DNA of 64,000 nt from Pelagomonas calceolata. Taxonomy: Eukaryota > Sar > Pelagophyceae > Pelagomonadales > Pelagomonadaceae. The DNA is taken from the NCBI GenBank assembly GCA_918797485.1, contig CAKKNE010000002.1:5360501-5424500 (forward strand). Reading direction: 5' to 3'. Made by a program: the position numbers and the translations under genes. The notes under the pieces are model-generated. The model made no database searches and had not been told where the DNA came from. It saw nothing but the letters and a program-made list of their open reading frames with translations. Positions 49,006 through 57,601 of this stretch are shown in pieces. Position 1 is the stretch's first letter. Each line of letters opens with the position of its first letter.

Positions 49006-50130
49006 TCACATAACGACGCCGCCGCGCGCAAACCCCTCGCGCGCCGCGGCACGCGTGCGCGGGCCGGCCGGGTGCGCGACGGGCGTCGGCCGTGGGACCC
49101 CGCTCGGCCACGCGCGCGCGTCGAGGTCGAGCATCCAGGCGTAGGGCGTCGGCCGCAGCGCCGCCGCGATGGCGGCGGCCGCGGCGGGCCCGACGCGGCC
49201 GGCGAGGTCCGCGTGCCGCCGCGACGCCGCGCGGTGGCTGTGGCGCGCCTCGCAGGGCGGCGGCGGCGCGGAAGGCGCGGCCGCGGCCCACGCGCGGGCC
49301 ACGGCGCCGCAGGGGTGGGCGATGACGTCCTCGTCAAAGTCGAGCTCGAGGACGGTCATCCCGTTTGCACGCATGGCGTCCACGCCCGCTTTAAGTGTTG
49401 CCGCCTCCCACTCGATCGTGCGGAGCGGGTCCGCGAAGAAGGCCGCCGCCCGCCGCGCGACGCGCGGCCGTGCCCTTCCCGCGAACTCGTCGTCCGTCGC
49501 CGCGCGCCACTCGCGCACGCCTGTGTGGAAATCAAATTTCGGGCGCCCCAATAGGTTCACGAAGGTCCACGATAGCCTAACTCACTGGTGATTTCCACAC
49601 AGGCGCACGCGGTTCTCGAAGCTGGACACGAGGCGCGCGAGGTGGTTCTGGCGCTCAATAACTATAACTGTGTTGAAGCCCGCCGCCGCCAGCGCGTCCG
49701 CGAGCGCGGCCGGAGTGGAGAGGCTCGCGAGCGGCCCGCCGAGGTGCTGCGGCTTGATGTGCGTCAGCGCCGCCTTGCTCCTCCGTTTGGCTTTGCCGAC
49801 GCACGCGCGCAGCGCGGCCGCCGAGAGGCCGCCGAGCGCGAAGCCCTCCTTGCGGCCGCGGCAATAACTGAAGTTGCCGGCGGCTTTCAACGAGTCCGCG
49901 AACGTGCCCGTCGCGCATCGTCCCAAAGCCCAGAGCGCCACGGAGCCCGTGTTGCCATTCCTACGGCTCGCCTGCTCCGTGGCGAGGGCCGCGGCGAGGT
50001 CGCCGTAGCCCGGGCGCATGCGGGCCTTCTCGGCGCGCCGGGCGAGCTCGGCGTCGTCGAGCCCGCGGAACGTCTGCGCCACGGCCGGCGCGAGGGCGCA
50101 CCAGCACGCGACGAGCCTTGCTGTTCGCAT
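49006..50130 (-). CDS. Sulfotransferase-like secretory protein with an introner
   Basis: Exons 50130-49611 and 49520-49006 join to 344 residues. I chose the start at 50130 because M-R-T-A-R-L-V-A-C-W-C-A-L-A-P-A-V-A-Q is a good signal peptide and the promoter motif lies 177 bp upstream. C-A-T-G-T-F-A-D-S-L-K resembles a 5'-phosphosulfate loop. V-I-V-I-E-R-Q-N-H-L-A-R-L-V-S-S resembles the 3'-phosphate-binding R...S motif of sulfotransferases of the Stf0-like type. The family call is moderate: motifs fit, overall similarity is not checked. Confidence 0.55.
49521..49610 (-). mobile_element. Best-preserved introner: exact TIRs and exact 8-bp target duplication
   Basis: On the + strand the element runs 49521-49602, CTGTGTGGAAATC...GATTTCCACACAG, a perfect 13-bp terminal inverted repeat. 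It is flanked by GCGCACGC on both sides (49513-49520 and 49603-49610). On the coding (-) strand the intron begins with GC of the duplicated GCGTGCGC and ends with the element's CAG. Phase 1 matches, and splicing restores N-R-V-R-E-W exactly. The element is only 82 bp. Confidence 0.85.
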
Positions 50131-50306
50131 GCGGCAGCTTTTTGCACGGCTGGTGGCACCTGATGATGGCAGCAAGCCACACGAGTGCTCCAGGCGAGCG
50201 TTGACGTCGTCAGCCTTAAACGCGGCTCTGACGCCTCTATTTGCCGAGCGCTGCCGTGCAGTAAATCGCCGGCACGCGTCTAGCATTATATTTTGTGAAA
50301 ACCTCA

Positions 50307-50330
50307 GCTAGCGGCAAGTAAGACACTAGC
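50307..50330 (+). promoter_or_regulatory. GCTAGCG promoter motif
   Basis: GCTAGCG, four bases, GTAAGACACTAGC. It lies 177 bp upstream of the chosen start of the sulfotransferase-like gene on the - strand. Confidence 0.7.
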
Positions 50331-51920
50331 AAGCAAACTCGGAACGCGCATGCCGTCGTTCGAGTATCCTTCAGTTCGCTAATAGTCCAAAGAGATCAAT
50401 GGGACACGTATTGGCGCTCGAAAAAGGAAATTTTTTAATTCGCGGTGCGGAGGCGACGAGGCCACATGCCAGCCACGCCGGTTTAATCCTGTCAATCCCT
50501 GCCAAACAGGTCTCCCTGGGGTCGCCTAGGGTCGGTATTATACACGTGCAAGCGCCTACGCCGCATACGCCACCGCTTCAAGCATTTTTGGCCGATTTCT
50601 CTCAGCCAGACATCGGGCCAGAGCACAAGTCCCCAAGGTTTGCTTCCAGAGCTCTCCGAGAGCACTAGGCCGCCGCATCGATGGCGTATGCGGTACAGGC
50701 GACTACCCACTACCAGACCTACCCCGAGAGACCGCCAGGAGCCGATCTACATCCGAAAAAAGTGTGCAAGTTGGACCCGATGGCGCCCCGTTCCCGTCAA
50801 AAACGTCAATTACCCGAGGCCCCCCAGTAGTCGCCGTAGCGGTCTCGTCGGACCCCATACTACCCCAGCGATAGTCAATTACAAATATATGACATCTACA
50901 CCGCGAGAAGGGTACTTTTGGCTGCCCACGCTCGGGACGTGAACATCTTGATCTGGAGCTCGCGCAAGTCGGTCGGTCATGAAACAAATGATCGCTTCAT
51001 GGTCCATGGTGAAGGTACACGGGCTGATAGTGGCAGGTTCATGTATTAAGTCCAAATTGGCGAGATAATGGAGTCCCGCGGTGGACGAGCCGCCGGGAGC
51101 TTCCGGAACGAAATATGTAATGTAGTACACGCTCAGGCCAGTTAGCTGGCCCGTCCCATAACCGAAGCGCCTGAAACGAAATTTTATTTTATAACTTACC
51201 GATCTGGGGCCTTTCTGGTGCTCCGTCTCCGCACCGTCGTCCGCGGAGAACGGGCAAGTCGGTCGATTGTGAATAGAACAACGGCGTTATGGTCCATCTG
51301 GGTAGTGACGTCGCTGATACTCGCAGATCTGGAGTCTGTGCCAGAATAGGGGAAACGTGGGGTCGCGAAGACGACGAATCGCGAGGCTCTAACGGAGCAT
51401 CTTAAATAGATGAGTGCGCGTTCAGGCGGCCTAAATGGAATCTACCACTAACAAACGGATAAAAACGAACATAAACTCGGGAGTTGTCTAGTAGAATTCT
51501 TTTCCCGCCCTCCGAGCGCGCGCAGTCGGCTCCGGTTCCGTCTATCATGTATGAAAACTGGGCTGGAGTTGATATGATGTACCATTTAGACGGTAGATGG
51601 CGGCGTCAATCGCTGGTCTACTTTGGAAACTCGTAAGACTCATCCGCGAATGTCGCGGGCGGTGCCTTCCGGGAGGCGCGAGGGTATGTTCCCGGGCCGC
51701 TACTCTGAAGTATTTGGGCGCGGCGAACGACAAGGATATATTCTGAATTTGGGTCATTCTTTTGACGCTATCGCAGCGTATCTTTGAATTTGCTAGTATG
51801 TCGATATACGCTAGCTCGGTTTGGCTCTTCTTTGTATAACGTGGGGGCCCGGAGCAGAATAATCTCGCACCTTGGTACATGAGATATCTTAGGTCTATCA
51901 CAAGGAAACACACCACAACT
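50331..51920. other. Gene-poor, AT-richer region
   Basis: About 1.6 kb without a convincing intact gene and with lower GC than its neighbours. It contains a decayed duplicated coding module at 50960-51360 (separate entry), short frames that end quickly on both strands, and a copy of the dispersed CATCGATGGCGTATGCGG word near 50677. Confidence 0.5.
50930..51365 (-). pseudogene. Two decayed copies of an unknown coding module
   Basis: On the - strand two segments about 285 bases apart (near 50965-51040 and 51250-51330) read as related peptides: one with T-M-D-H-E-A-I-I-C-F-M-T-D-R-L-A-R-A-P, the other with Q-M-D-H-N-A-V-V-L-F-T-I-D-R-L-A-R-S-P. The shared M-D-H-x-A and D-R-L-A-R-x-P positions at different DNA bases suggest past selection on protein. 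Neither copy sits in a long frame. Family unknown. Confidence 0.35.
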
Positions 51921-53075
51921 TCAGCGCCCTGGCCGCCGGTACACCGGCGAGCGGCCGCGCAATGGCGACGGACTGCGGCGGCGTGGCGGCGGCGATCGCG
52001 CGGAGCGATACTCGCGGCTCCGGTCGCGGCTCGGGGGCCGGAAGCGGCGCGGCGACCGCGAGCGGGGCGGCGGCGGGCGCCGGCGGTCGTCGTCGTCGCG
52101 GCGCCACGGGCGGCGCCGGTCCGGCGAGGGGCTCCGCCGCCGCGCGGGCGACGCGCGGCGGCGGAAGTGGACGAAAGCGCAGGCGTCGCCGGCGCGGCAG
52201 CCGCCGGGCGCGTTGTAAAAGCGGCACGGAATGCCATTGTCCCCGCGGTGACCGACGCGCCGTGGGGGCGAGCGCGAGCGCGAGGCGTCGTCGTCGTCGC
52301 CCGGCGACCGGCGGCGGCGCGTGCCCCACGTGGCGGCCGCGACCGGCCGCGGCGCCGCGGCGGCCGGCGCGTCGAGCGCGGCGAGCACGGCGGGCGACGT
52401 GACCGCCGCGAGCGCGGCGAGCTGCCGCGGGCCGGCGACGCCGCCGACCGCGGCGGCGCGCTCCCGCGGCACGAGCGGCGCAACCACTCGTGCCGTCGCG
52501 CGGACGGCGGCGCCGCGCGCGACGCTCTGCTCGGTGGCGTCGGACCGGCGCGGGTCGGCGCGCCGCACCGCGAGGCGCGCCGCGCCGAGCCGCGCGCCGT
52601 CCAATTGTCGCGCGGCCGCGGCATCTTCAGCCTTCTCATACTCGACGAAGGCGATGTTGCCGTTCTGCGCCAACCTCAAATCGCGGATGGTACCGATGCA
52701 GCCGAAGACGGCGCGCAGCTGCTCGACCCTGACATCGGACGGCAGGTTGCCCACCCAGAGCGTCTTGTTGAAATCGCCGTGGCCCGCGGCGATGGCGACC
52801 GGTGCAGGCCCGCCCGCCAGCGCGGCCGGCGTCTCGCGCCGCAGCCTTGCAATAATTCCGACGAGAAAGCCCGTCTTGTTGCCCACATCTGTCAAATCGG
52901 CGGCGAGGAAGCGCTTGACACAAATCAACGCGGCGGCCTCGGGCAGCGCGGCGAGCGCGCCTATTACTGAAGGATCGAGGTCCGCCGGGCCCAGCGCGCC
53001 GGCCTCCACCGATGCCCGCATGGCCTGCTGGACAGCTTCTGGCAGCCTGCCGAGGTGGCCGGGCAAGGGCGTCAT
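51921..53075 (-). CDS. RRM - CCCH zinc finger - RS-domain splicing protein
   Basis: 384 residues. Residues about 105-175 are an RRM with RNP2 (L-W-V-G-N-L) and RNP1-like (G-N-I-A-F-V-E-Y). Residues about 288-310 are a CCCH finger (C-R-F-Y-x4-C-x5-C-x3-H). The C-terminal 75 residues are rich in R-S, S-P-R and R-R-S-P dipeptides, as in SR proteins. The N-terminal 100 residues are helical and carry no known domain. Likely a nuclear pre-mRNA splicing or 3'-processing factor. Confidence 0.85.
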   Translation of the reverse strand: MTPLPGHLGRLPEAVQQAMRASVEAGALGPADLDPSVIGALAALPEAAALICVKRFLAADLTDVGNKTGFLVGIIARLRRETPAALAGGPAPVAIAAGHGDFNKTLWVGNLPSDVRVEQLRAVFGCIGTIRDLRLAQNGNIAFVEYEKAEDAAAARQLDGARLGAARLAVRRADPRRSDATEQSVARGAAVRATARVVAPLVPRERAAAVGGVAGPRQLAALAAVTSPAVLAALDAPAAAAPRPVAAATWGTRRRRSPGDDDDASRSRSPPRRVGHRGDNGIPCRFYNAPGGCRAGDACAFVHFRRRASPARRRSPSPDRRRPWRRDDDDRRRPPPPRSRSPRRFRPPSRDRSREYRSARSPPPRRRSPSPLRGRSPVYRRPGR

Positions 53076-53184
53076 GCGAGCGCCGCACTGGTGATCTCTC
53101 GTGGTCGCTGCAGCCTGTGCGTCGTATATATATGATGCGCTTTGCTCGCTTTTAGGCTGTGCAACGGATTAACTCAAAATCGTT

Positions 53185-53207
53185 GCTAGCGACCAGTAAG
53201 ACACTAG
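53185..53207 (+). promoter_or_regulatory. GCTAGCG motif in a divergent promoter
   Basis: GCTAGCG, four bases, GTAAGACACTAG. It lies between divergent starts at 53075 (110 bp) and 53347 (140 bp). Confidence 0.7.
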
Positions 53208-53346
53208 AAATCGACGTCGACGTCCACGCGACTCTCCAGGCCTGGCTCATCGTGATAAGGCATCGCTCGGGCACAGAACGAGTTGTGAGAACTCGCAGCA
53301 GCCTCGTGCAGGGACACACCCACACAAGGCATCCCTACGACAAAAT

Positions 53347-54897
53347 ATGGAGGTGGACGCCCCTGTGGCGCCAGCCGACGACGCAGCAGCGACGCCGGAA
53401 GCCACCGACGCGACGAGGCAATTGGACGCACCCGCGGCCGACGACGCAGCCGTGCCGCCGGATGCAGACGCGGCGATGCAAGAGGCCGACGACGCGGCCG
53501 CGGAGGACACGGCGCTCATCGCAGCAACGGCCGAAGCAGCCGCGAAGAAAGCAGAGGGCAACGCGGCCTTCGGCGCGGGAAAGCACGAAGAAGCAGAAAG
53601 CGCCTACGCGGCGGGCCTCGCGTCGTTAGAAGGACACGACACGTCCGGCGCGGAGCCGTCTCCCACACAAGTCGAGGCGCGCGACTTGGTGGTGTCGCTG
53701 CACGTGAACCGCGCGGCGGCCTTATTACGGTTAGAAAGACGCGCGGACGCTGAACAAGCCTGCGACGCGGCGTTAGTGCTGCAGCCCGAGAACGTCAAAG
53801 CTTTATATAGAAGAGGAGTAGCGAGAGCAGAGAACCCCCTCAAGGCGATTGATGACCTGAAGCGGGCTTTGAAGCTGGAGCCGGGCAACACGGCCGCCAA
53901 ACGCGAGCTCGCGAAAGCCGAAAGGCGCCGCGCCGAGCGTGAAAGGGAAGAGCAGCGCAAGATGAAGCAGGGCCTGCGCAAGGCGGCTTCATTAAGTTTG
54001 TACGGGGACAAGGAGGCGGAAAAACGAGAAAAAGCCCAACGGAAGAAGCGGCGCGAGGCGGCGCAGCGCGAGCGCCATCAAGCGTGCAACGCTGAGCGAA
54101 AAGCGGAGGGCAAGGAGGAACTGAGCTTTAGTGAATGGGAAAAGGACGAGAAGGCTAAGCGTGAAAAATTGGCGAAGGATCGGGAGCGCGCGAGCGAGGC
54201 GGCGGCGGCGGCGCGGCGCGACGAGCGGCGGCGGCGGTCTGGTGGTGACGACGTCGTAGTGGTGGACGACGAGGGCGATTTGGCACGAGGCTACAAGACG
54301 ACGGACGACGGGCGGCGGACGTCGTATTTTTCGAGGACGCCGGACGCCGAGGCCGCGAAACTCTTGGCCGCGAACCAGGCGCCGCGGCGCCTCGCCGGCG
54401 ACGCCATTGAGGTGACGGATTCCGACGGCAGCGCCTGGAACGCGGCGGGCACGACCTTCGAGGAGCGCGACATGAAGACGTGGTGCGAAGAGACGCTGCG
54501 CCGGCGGTTGCGGGCGGCCGCGGCCGAGGCTTCTGGTGTTACCATCCGCGCGACATCCATCACAAAATGTAGTGGAGAGGCGTCGCTCGTCGTCTCGCGC
54601 GGCCGCGCGCGGCGCATCTTCGAGTTCGCGGCCGACGTCGCGTGGGAGGCCAAGCTCCCCGCCGAGGCGCCGCCGGGCCCCGGCGCCTGTACGATCACGG
54701 GGACGCTGCGCATGCCGGAGATCAGCTCATCTATCAATGACGGCGCCTACGCCGCGCACGCGCGCAAGGACGCGCATTCTCAGCTCTCTCCATCAAGGGC
54801 CGCGGCGCTCGACGCCGCGATTAATGAATTCGCGGCGGCGGCGCGGACTGCCGTCGTCGCGTTCGTCGGCGACTACGCCGAGAAGAAGATCCGATGA
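53347..54897 (+). CDS. TPR co-chaperone fused to an Aha1 N-terminal domain
   Basis: 516 residues. An acidic Ala-rich leader is followed by three TPR motifs at about 65-190 (K-A-E-G-N-A-A-F-G-A-G-K-H-E-E-A, L-H-V-N-R-A-A-A-L-L-R-L, A-L-Y-R-R-G-V-A-R-A). Then come a long charged helix (190-300) and a region from about 365 to 510 that matches the Hsp90-ATPase activator Aha1 N-terminal fold: a W, then E-E-R-D-M-K-T-W-C-E-E-T-L, G-E-A-S-L-V-V-S-R-G-R, F-E-F-A-A-D-V-A-W-E, G-T-L-R-M-P-E-I-S. TPR domains bind the Hsp90/Hsp70 C-terminus and Aha1_N binds the Hsp90 middle domain, so the fusion suggests an Hsp90 co-chaperone. Confidence 0.8.
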   Translation: MEVDAPVAPADDAAATPEATDATRQLDAPAADDAAVPPDADAAMQEADDAAAEDTALIAATAEAAAKKAEGNAAFGAGKHEEAESAYAAGLASLEGHDTSGAEPSPTQVEARDLVVSLHVNRAAALLRLERRADAEQACDAALVLQPENVKALYRRGVARAENPLKAIDDLKRALKLEPGNTAAKRELAKAERRRAEREREEQRKMKQGLRKAASLSLYGDKEAEKREKAQRKKRREAAQRERHQACNAERKAEGKEELSFSEWEKDEKAKREKLAKDRERASEAAAAARRDERRRRSGGDDVVVVDDEGDLARGYKTTDDGRRTSYFSRTPDAEAAKLLAANQAPRRLAGDAIEVTDSDGSAWNAAGTTFEERDMKTWCEETLRRRLRAAAAEASGVTIRATSITKCSGEASLVVSRGRARRIFEFAADVAWEAKLPAEAPPGPGACTITGTLRMPEISSSINDGAYAAHARKDAHSQLSPSRAAALDAAINEFAAAARTAVVAFVGDYAEKKIR

Positions 54898-55251
54898 TGA
54901 TAATGGGGAGCCTTAATTAACAATCTATACTATCACTTATTCACACACCCGGCGGCGGCAGCGCGCGTCCTACACAGTACGTCTACGCCAGCCGCGGCAA
55001 CTTCGCATCGCACTTGTCCTGACTGACCTGTGACAGGTTCCCCTGTCCCGGGCAGGGCTCTTTGCGCGGGCGAGCCACGTCGCGACCCCATCGAGGCCTC
55101 CATCGCAGGCCATTTCGGCTGCTTCGCAAGCTTGTCATCTCCGCGAAGGCAAGCGAAACACGTCGCCGTTGCGACGCGCGCTTGCAGCCTACGCGCCCCA
55201 GCTACCGAACCGGCCGCCCGGCAACCGCGGGCTGCCGCAGGTAGCACAAAT
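54898..55251. other. Upstream region of the flavoenzyme gene
   Basis: About 350 bases. The frame of the next gene stays open from 55030, so part of this may be coding (possible transit peptide with A-V-A-T-R-A-C-S-L-R-A-P). No promoter motif of the GCTAGCG type is seen. Confidence 0.4.
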
Positions 55252-56988
55252 ATGGCCGCATTGGAAGCAGAGGCAGCCAAGCTCCTGGCGGCCCTCGACG
55301 CCGGCACGCAATCGATCGACGACGTCCTGGGGCGGTTGTATGGCAAGGCGGCGAGCCCCGATGTTCAGATCCCCAAAGCTGCGCCTGGAAGCACGATGGC
55401 TGTCGCACCGGAGTACGCGCTCGGGCCTTCGACTGATCCCATCGTCCAAGAAACAATCGACTACGTCGGTCCGAAGAACCACTTCCCGTCCCTAGACAAG
55501 AAGTACGACCTCGTGGTCATCGGCGCGGGCGTCGCCGGCCTGCTGAGCGTCATTACGGCAAAGGCGTTGGGGAAGCGAGCTTTATTGATAGAAAAGCACT
55601 ACATGGGCGGCGACTGTTTGAACGTGGGCTGCGTGCCGTCCAAATGTTTAGTTGCGGCGGCGAAGGCGCTGCAGAGCTGCCGGAAAGCGGCGAAACTTGG
55701 AGTCATGGGCGCGGACAACGTGTCGATCGACTTCCCGCGCGTGATGAAAAGGATGCGCGACATTAGAGGTGGAATAGCGCCGCACGACGGCGTCGCGAGG
55801 TATGGGAGGGACTTCTGCGCGGCCGTCATTATAGGAGAGGCGGCGTTCGCGAGTGAGACCGAGGTCGTCATCACGGCGCGCGACGGGTCTGGTAGAAAGC
55901 AGACCGTGGCATTTGACCGGTGTATGGTCGCGACGGGCGCGTCGGCGGCCGTGCCGCCGGCGCCCGGTTTACTGGAGACGCCGCACCTGACCAATGGCAA
56001 CTTTTTCAATCTCGAGGCGCTGCCGCCTACACTAGGCTTGATCGGCGCGGGGCCCATTGGGTTGGAGATGGCCCAGTCGTTGCAACGCTTTGGTTGTCAA
56101 GTGACGGTCTTCGAGATGGCACCGCGATTGCTCCCGCGCGAGGACGCCGACGCGGCATCGGTTGTGGGCGAGTGTTTAGAGGAGGACGGCGTTTCCATTC
56201 ATACTGGTTGTAGAGTGCTTTCTGTACAAGGCGGGCCGTTGGCGTACAAGGCGCCGTGGTCCGAGTACAAAGTGACGGCGCGGCTACAAGATGGTTCGGA
56301 GAAAACGTTTACGTTCTCAGCTTTGTTAAATGCGACGGGCCGCGCGCCGAACGTCACTGGATTAGGTCTGGACAAGGCCAACGTGTCGTATGATGCGCGG
56401 AGCGGCGTGCACACGGACGACTTCTATCGGACGTCGAATCCAAAAATCTATGCGGCCGGCGACGTCGCAAGTGTCTACAAGTTCACGCACGCGGCCGACT
56501 GGCAGGCGCGGTGTGCGGTCCGGAACGCGTTTCTCGACGCCAAATGTCAAAAATCAAGACTACTGGTGCCGTGGTGCACGTACGTCGAGCCTGAAGTCGC
56601 CGCGGTCGGCGCCAGCGACATGGACCTGGAGCAGGCGGGGATTGCCTTCGATACGTATATGCGCCACCTGAAGGATGTCGACCGGTGCAAGTGCGACGGA
56701 ATTGATAGAGGATTCGTGAAGATCCGCACTCAGAAGGGCGGCGATAAGATACTGGGCGCCTCAATTGTTGCGCCGCACGCCGGCGACTTGATTTCCGAGC
56801 TGACCGTGTGCATGCAGAATGGAGTGGGGTTGGCGGACCTGGCGGGGGTCATGCACCCCTACCCGACGGCGGCCGAGAGCATTCGGCAGTGCGCGGCGCA
56901 GTTCTGGTTCTCGCCCCATTTCAAGACGGACGCGAAGGCGCTGGCGATCACACGGCGCGGCGAGGCCGTCGCGAAGCGGGGGGCGTGA
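55252..56988 (+). CDS. Pyridine nucleotide-disulfide oxidoreductase (mercuric-reductase/LPD-like)
   Basis: 578 residues from the ATG at 55252; the frame is open back to 55030, so a transit peptide of up to 74 residues is possible. FAD motif G-A-G-V-A-G near residue 90, redox-active G-G-D-C-L-N-V-G-C-V-P-S-K, NAD(P) motif G-A-G-P-I-G-L-E near 265, second FAD motif I-Y-A-A-G-D-V, and the C-terminal H-P-Y-P-T-A-A-E. The His-x-x-x-x-Glu pair of lipoamide dehydrogenases reads as H-P-Y-P-T-A-A-E here. No HMA domain or C-terminal vicinal cysteines of true MerA are present, so the substrate is open. Confidence 0.85.
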   Translation: MAALEAEAAKLLAALDAGTQSIDDVLGRLYGKAASPDVQIPKAAPGSTMAVAPEYALGPSTDPIVQETIDYVGPKNHFPSLDKKYDLVVIGAGVAGLLSVITAKALGKRALLIEKHYMGGDCLNVGCVPSKCLVAAAKALQSCRKAAKLGVMGADNVSIDFPRVMKRMRDIRGGIAPHDGVARYGRDFCAAVIIGEAAFASETEVVITARDGSGRKQTVAFDRCMVATGASAAVPPAPGLLETPHLTNGNFFNLEALPPTLGLIGAGPIGLEMAQSLQRFGCQVTVFEMAPRLLPREDADAASVVGECLEEDGVSIHTGCRVLSVQGGPLAYKAPWSEYKVTARLQDGSEKTFTFSALLNATGRAPNVTGLGLDKANVSYDARSGVHTDDFYRTSNPKIYAAGDVASVYKFTHAADWQARCAVRNAFLDAKCQKSRLLVPWCTYVEPEVAAVGASDMDLEQAGIAFDTYMRHLKDVDRCKCDGIDRGFVKIRTQKGGDKILGASIVAPHAGDLISELTVCMQNGVGLADLAGVMHPYPTAAESIRQCAAQFWFSPHFKTDAKALAITRRGEAVAKRGA

Positions 56989-57029
56989 TCCGGCCTAAGA
57001 AGAGTTTTCCGTCGATCCGTGGAAATCGA

Positions 57030-57052
57030 GCTAGCGGCTGTAAGACACTAGC
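57030..57052 (+). promoter_or_regulatory. GCTAGCG promoter motif
   Basis: GCTAGCG, three bases, GTAAGACACTAGC, about 195 bp upstream of the uS17 start. Confidence 0.7.
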
Positions 57053-57246
57053 AAACACCGCGTCTCCAACCGAGTCGCAGCGCTTCAGGCTCGGGTTCTC
57101 AGACCTGGATAAAAGGTAGCACGACTCATTACGCAGCGCTAAGGGCTACCTGGCAATATTGAGATCGCTGCTGCAGTCCACGCCCTCTGGCAGAGGTTAC
57201 TACAGCGCGCTGCTCGACGCCATCGCTGCACAAGCTAGACAAAAAA

Positions 57247-57600
57247 ATGCTCGCGCTGCGCCGCGCGGCTTGCATAAGGCCGCAGGTCCGCTGCCTGGCC
57301 ACAACACCAACAAATCAAAAACGATGGGGCCCGCCAACACCACCTACGACGACAAACCTGCCGCGCGGCTGCCTCGTCGGTTCGGTAGTCTCGACGGCCA
57401 TGGCCAAGACCGTGAATGTGGATGTGACGCGGACGAAAATCGTGCCCAAGTACCGCAAAGCTAGAAGGTATTCGCGGCGCTTCCTCGCGCACGACGAAGA
57501 CCAAGAGTGCTCATTGGGAGACGTCGTGAGGATTGCGCCCTGCCGGCCGCTTAGTAGGAGGAAGCACTTCGTCGTCCAGGAAATACTAAAGAAGAACTAA
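57247..57600 (+). CDS. Organellar ribosomal protein uS17
   Basis: 117 residues. The first ~45 form an Arg/Ala/Pro-rich leader without acids (mitochondrial presequence more likely than plastid). The rest is bacterial-type S17: G-x-V-V-S-x-A-M-A-K-T-V-x-V, K-Y-x-K-x-x-x-Y-S-R-R-F-x-A-H-D-E, G-D-V-V-R-I-x-x-C-R-P-L-S-x-x-K-H-F-V-V. uS17 binds 16S-type rRNA in the small subunit. The stop is one base from the end of the convergent DVR gene. Confidence 0.9.
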   Translation: MLALRRAACIRPQVRCLATTPTNQKRWGPPTPPTTTNLPRGCLVGSVVSTAMAKTVNVDVTRTKIVPKYRKARRYSRRFLAHDEDQECSLGDVVRIAPCRPLSRRKHFVVQEILKKN

Positions 57601-57601
57601 G

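Noticed and set aside
51545-53094. Long frames on both strands overlapping the RRM/CCCH/RS gene
   Set aside because: They are Arg/Ala/Ser strings produced by the RS-domain codon bias. Only the 51921-53075 frame has RNP motifs and a CCCH finger.
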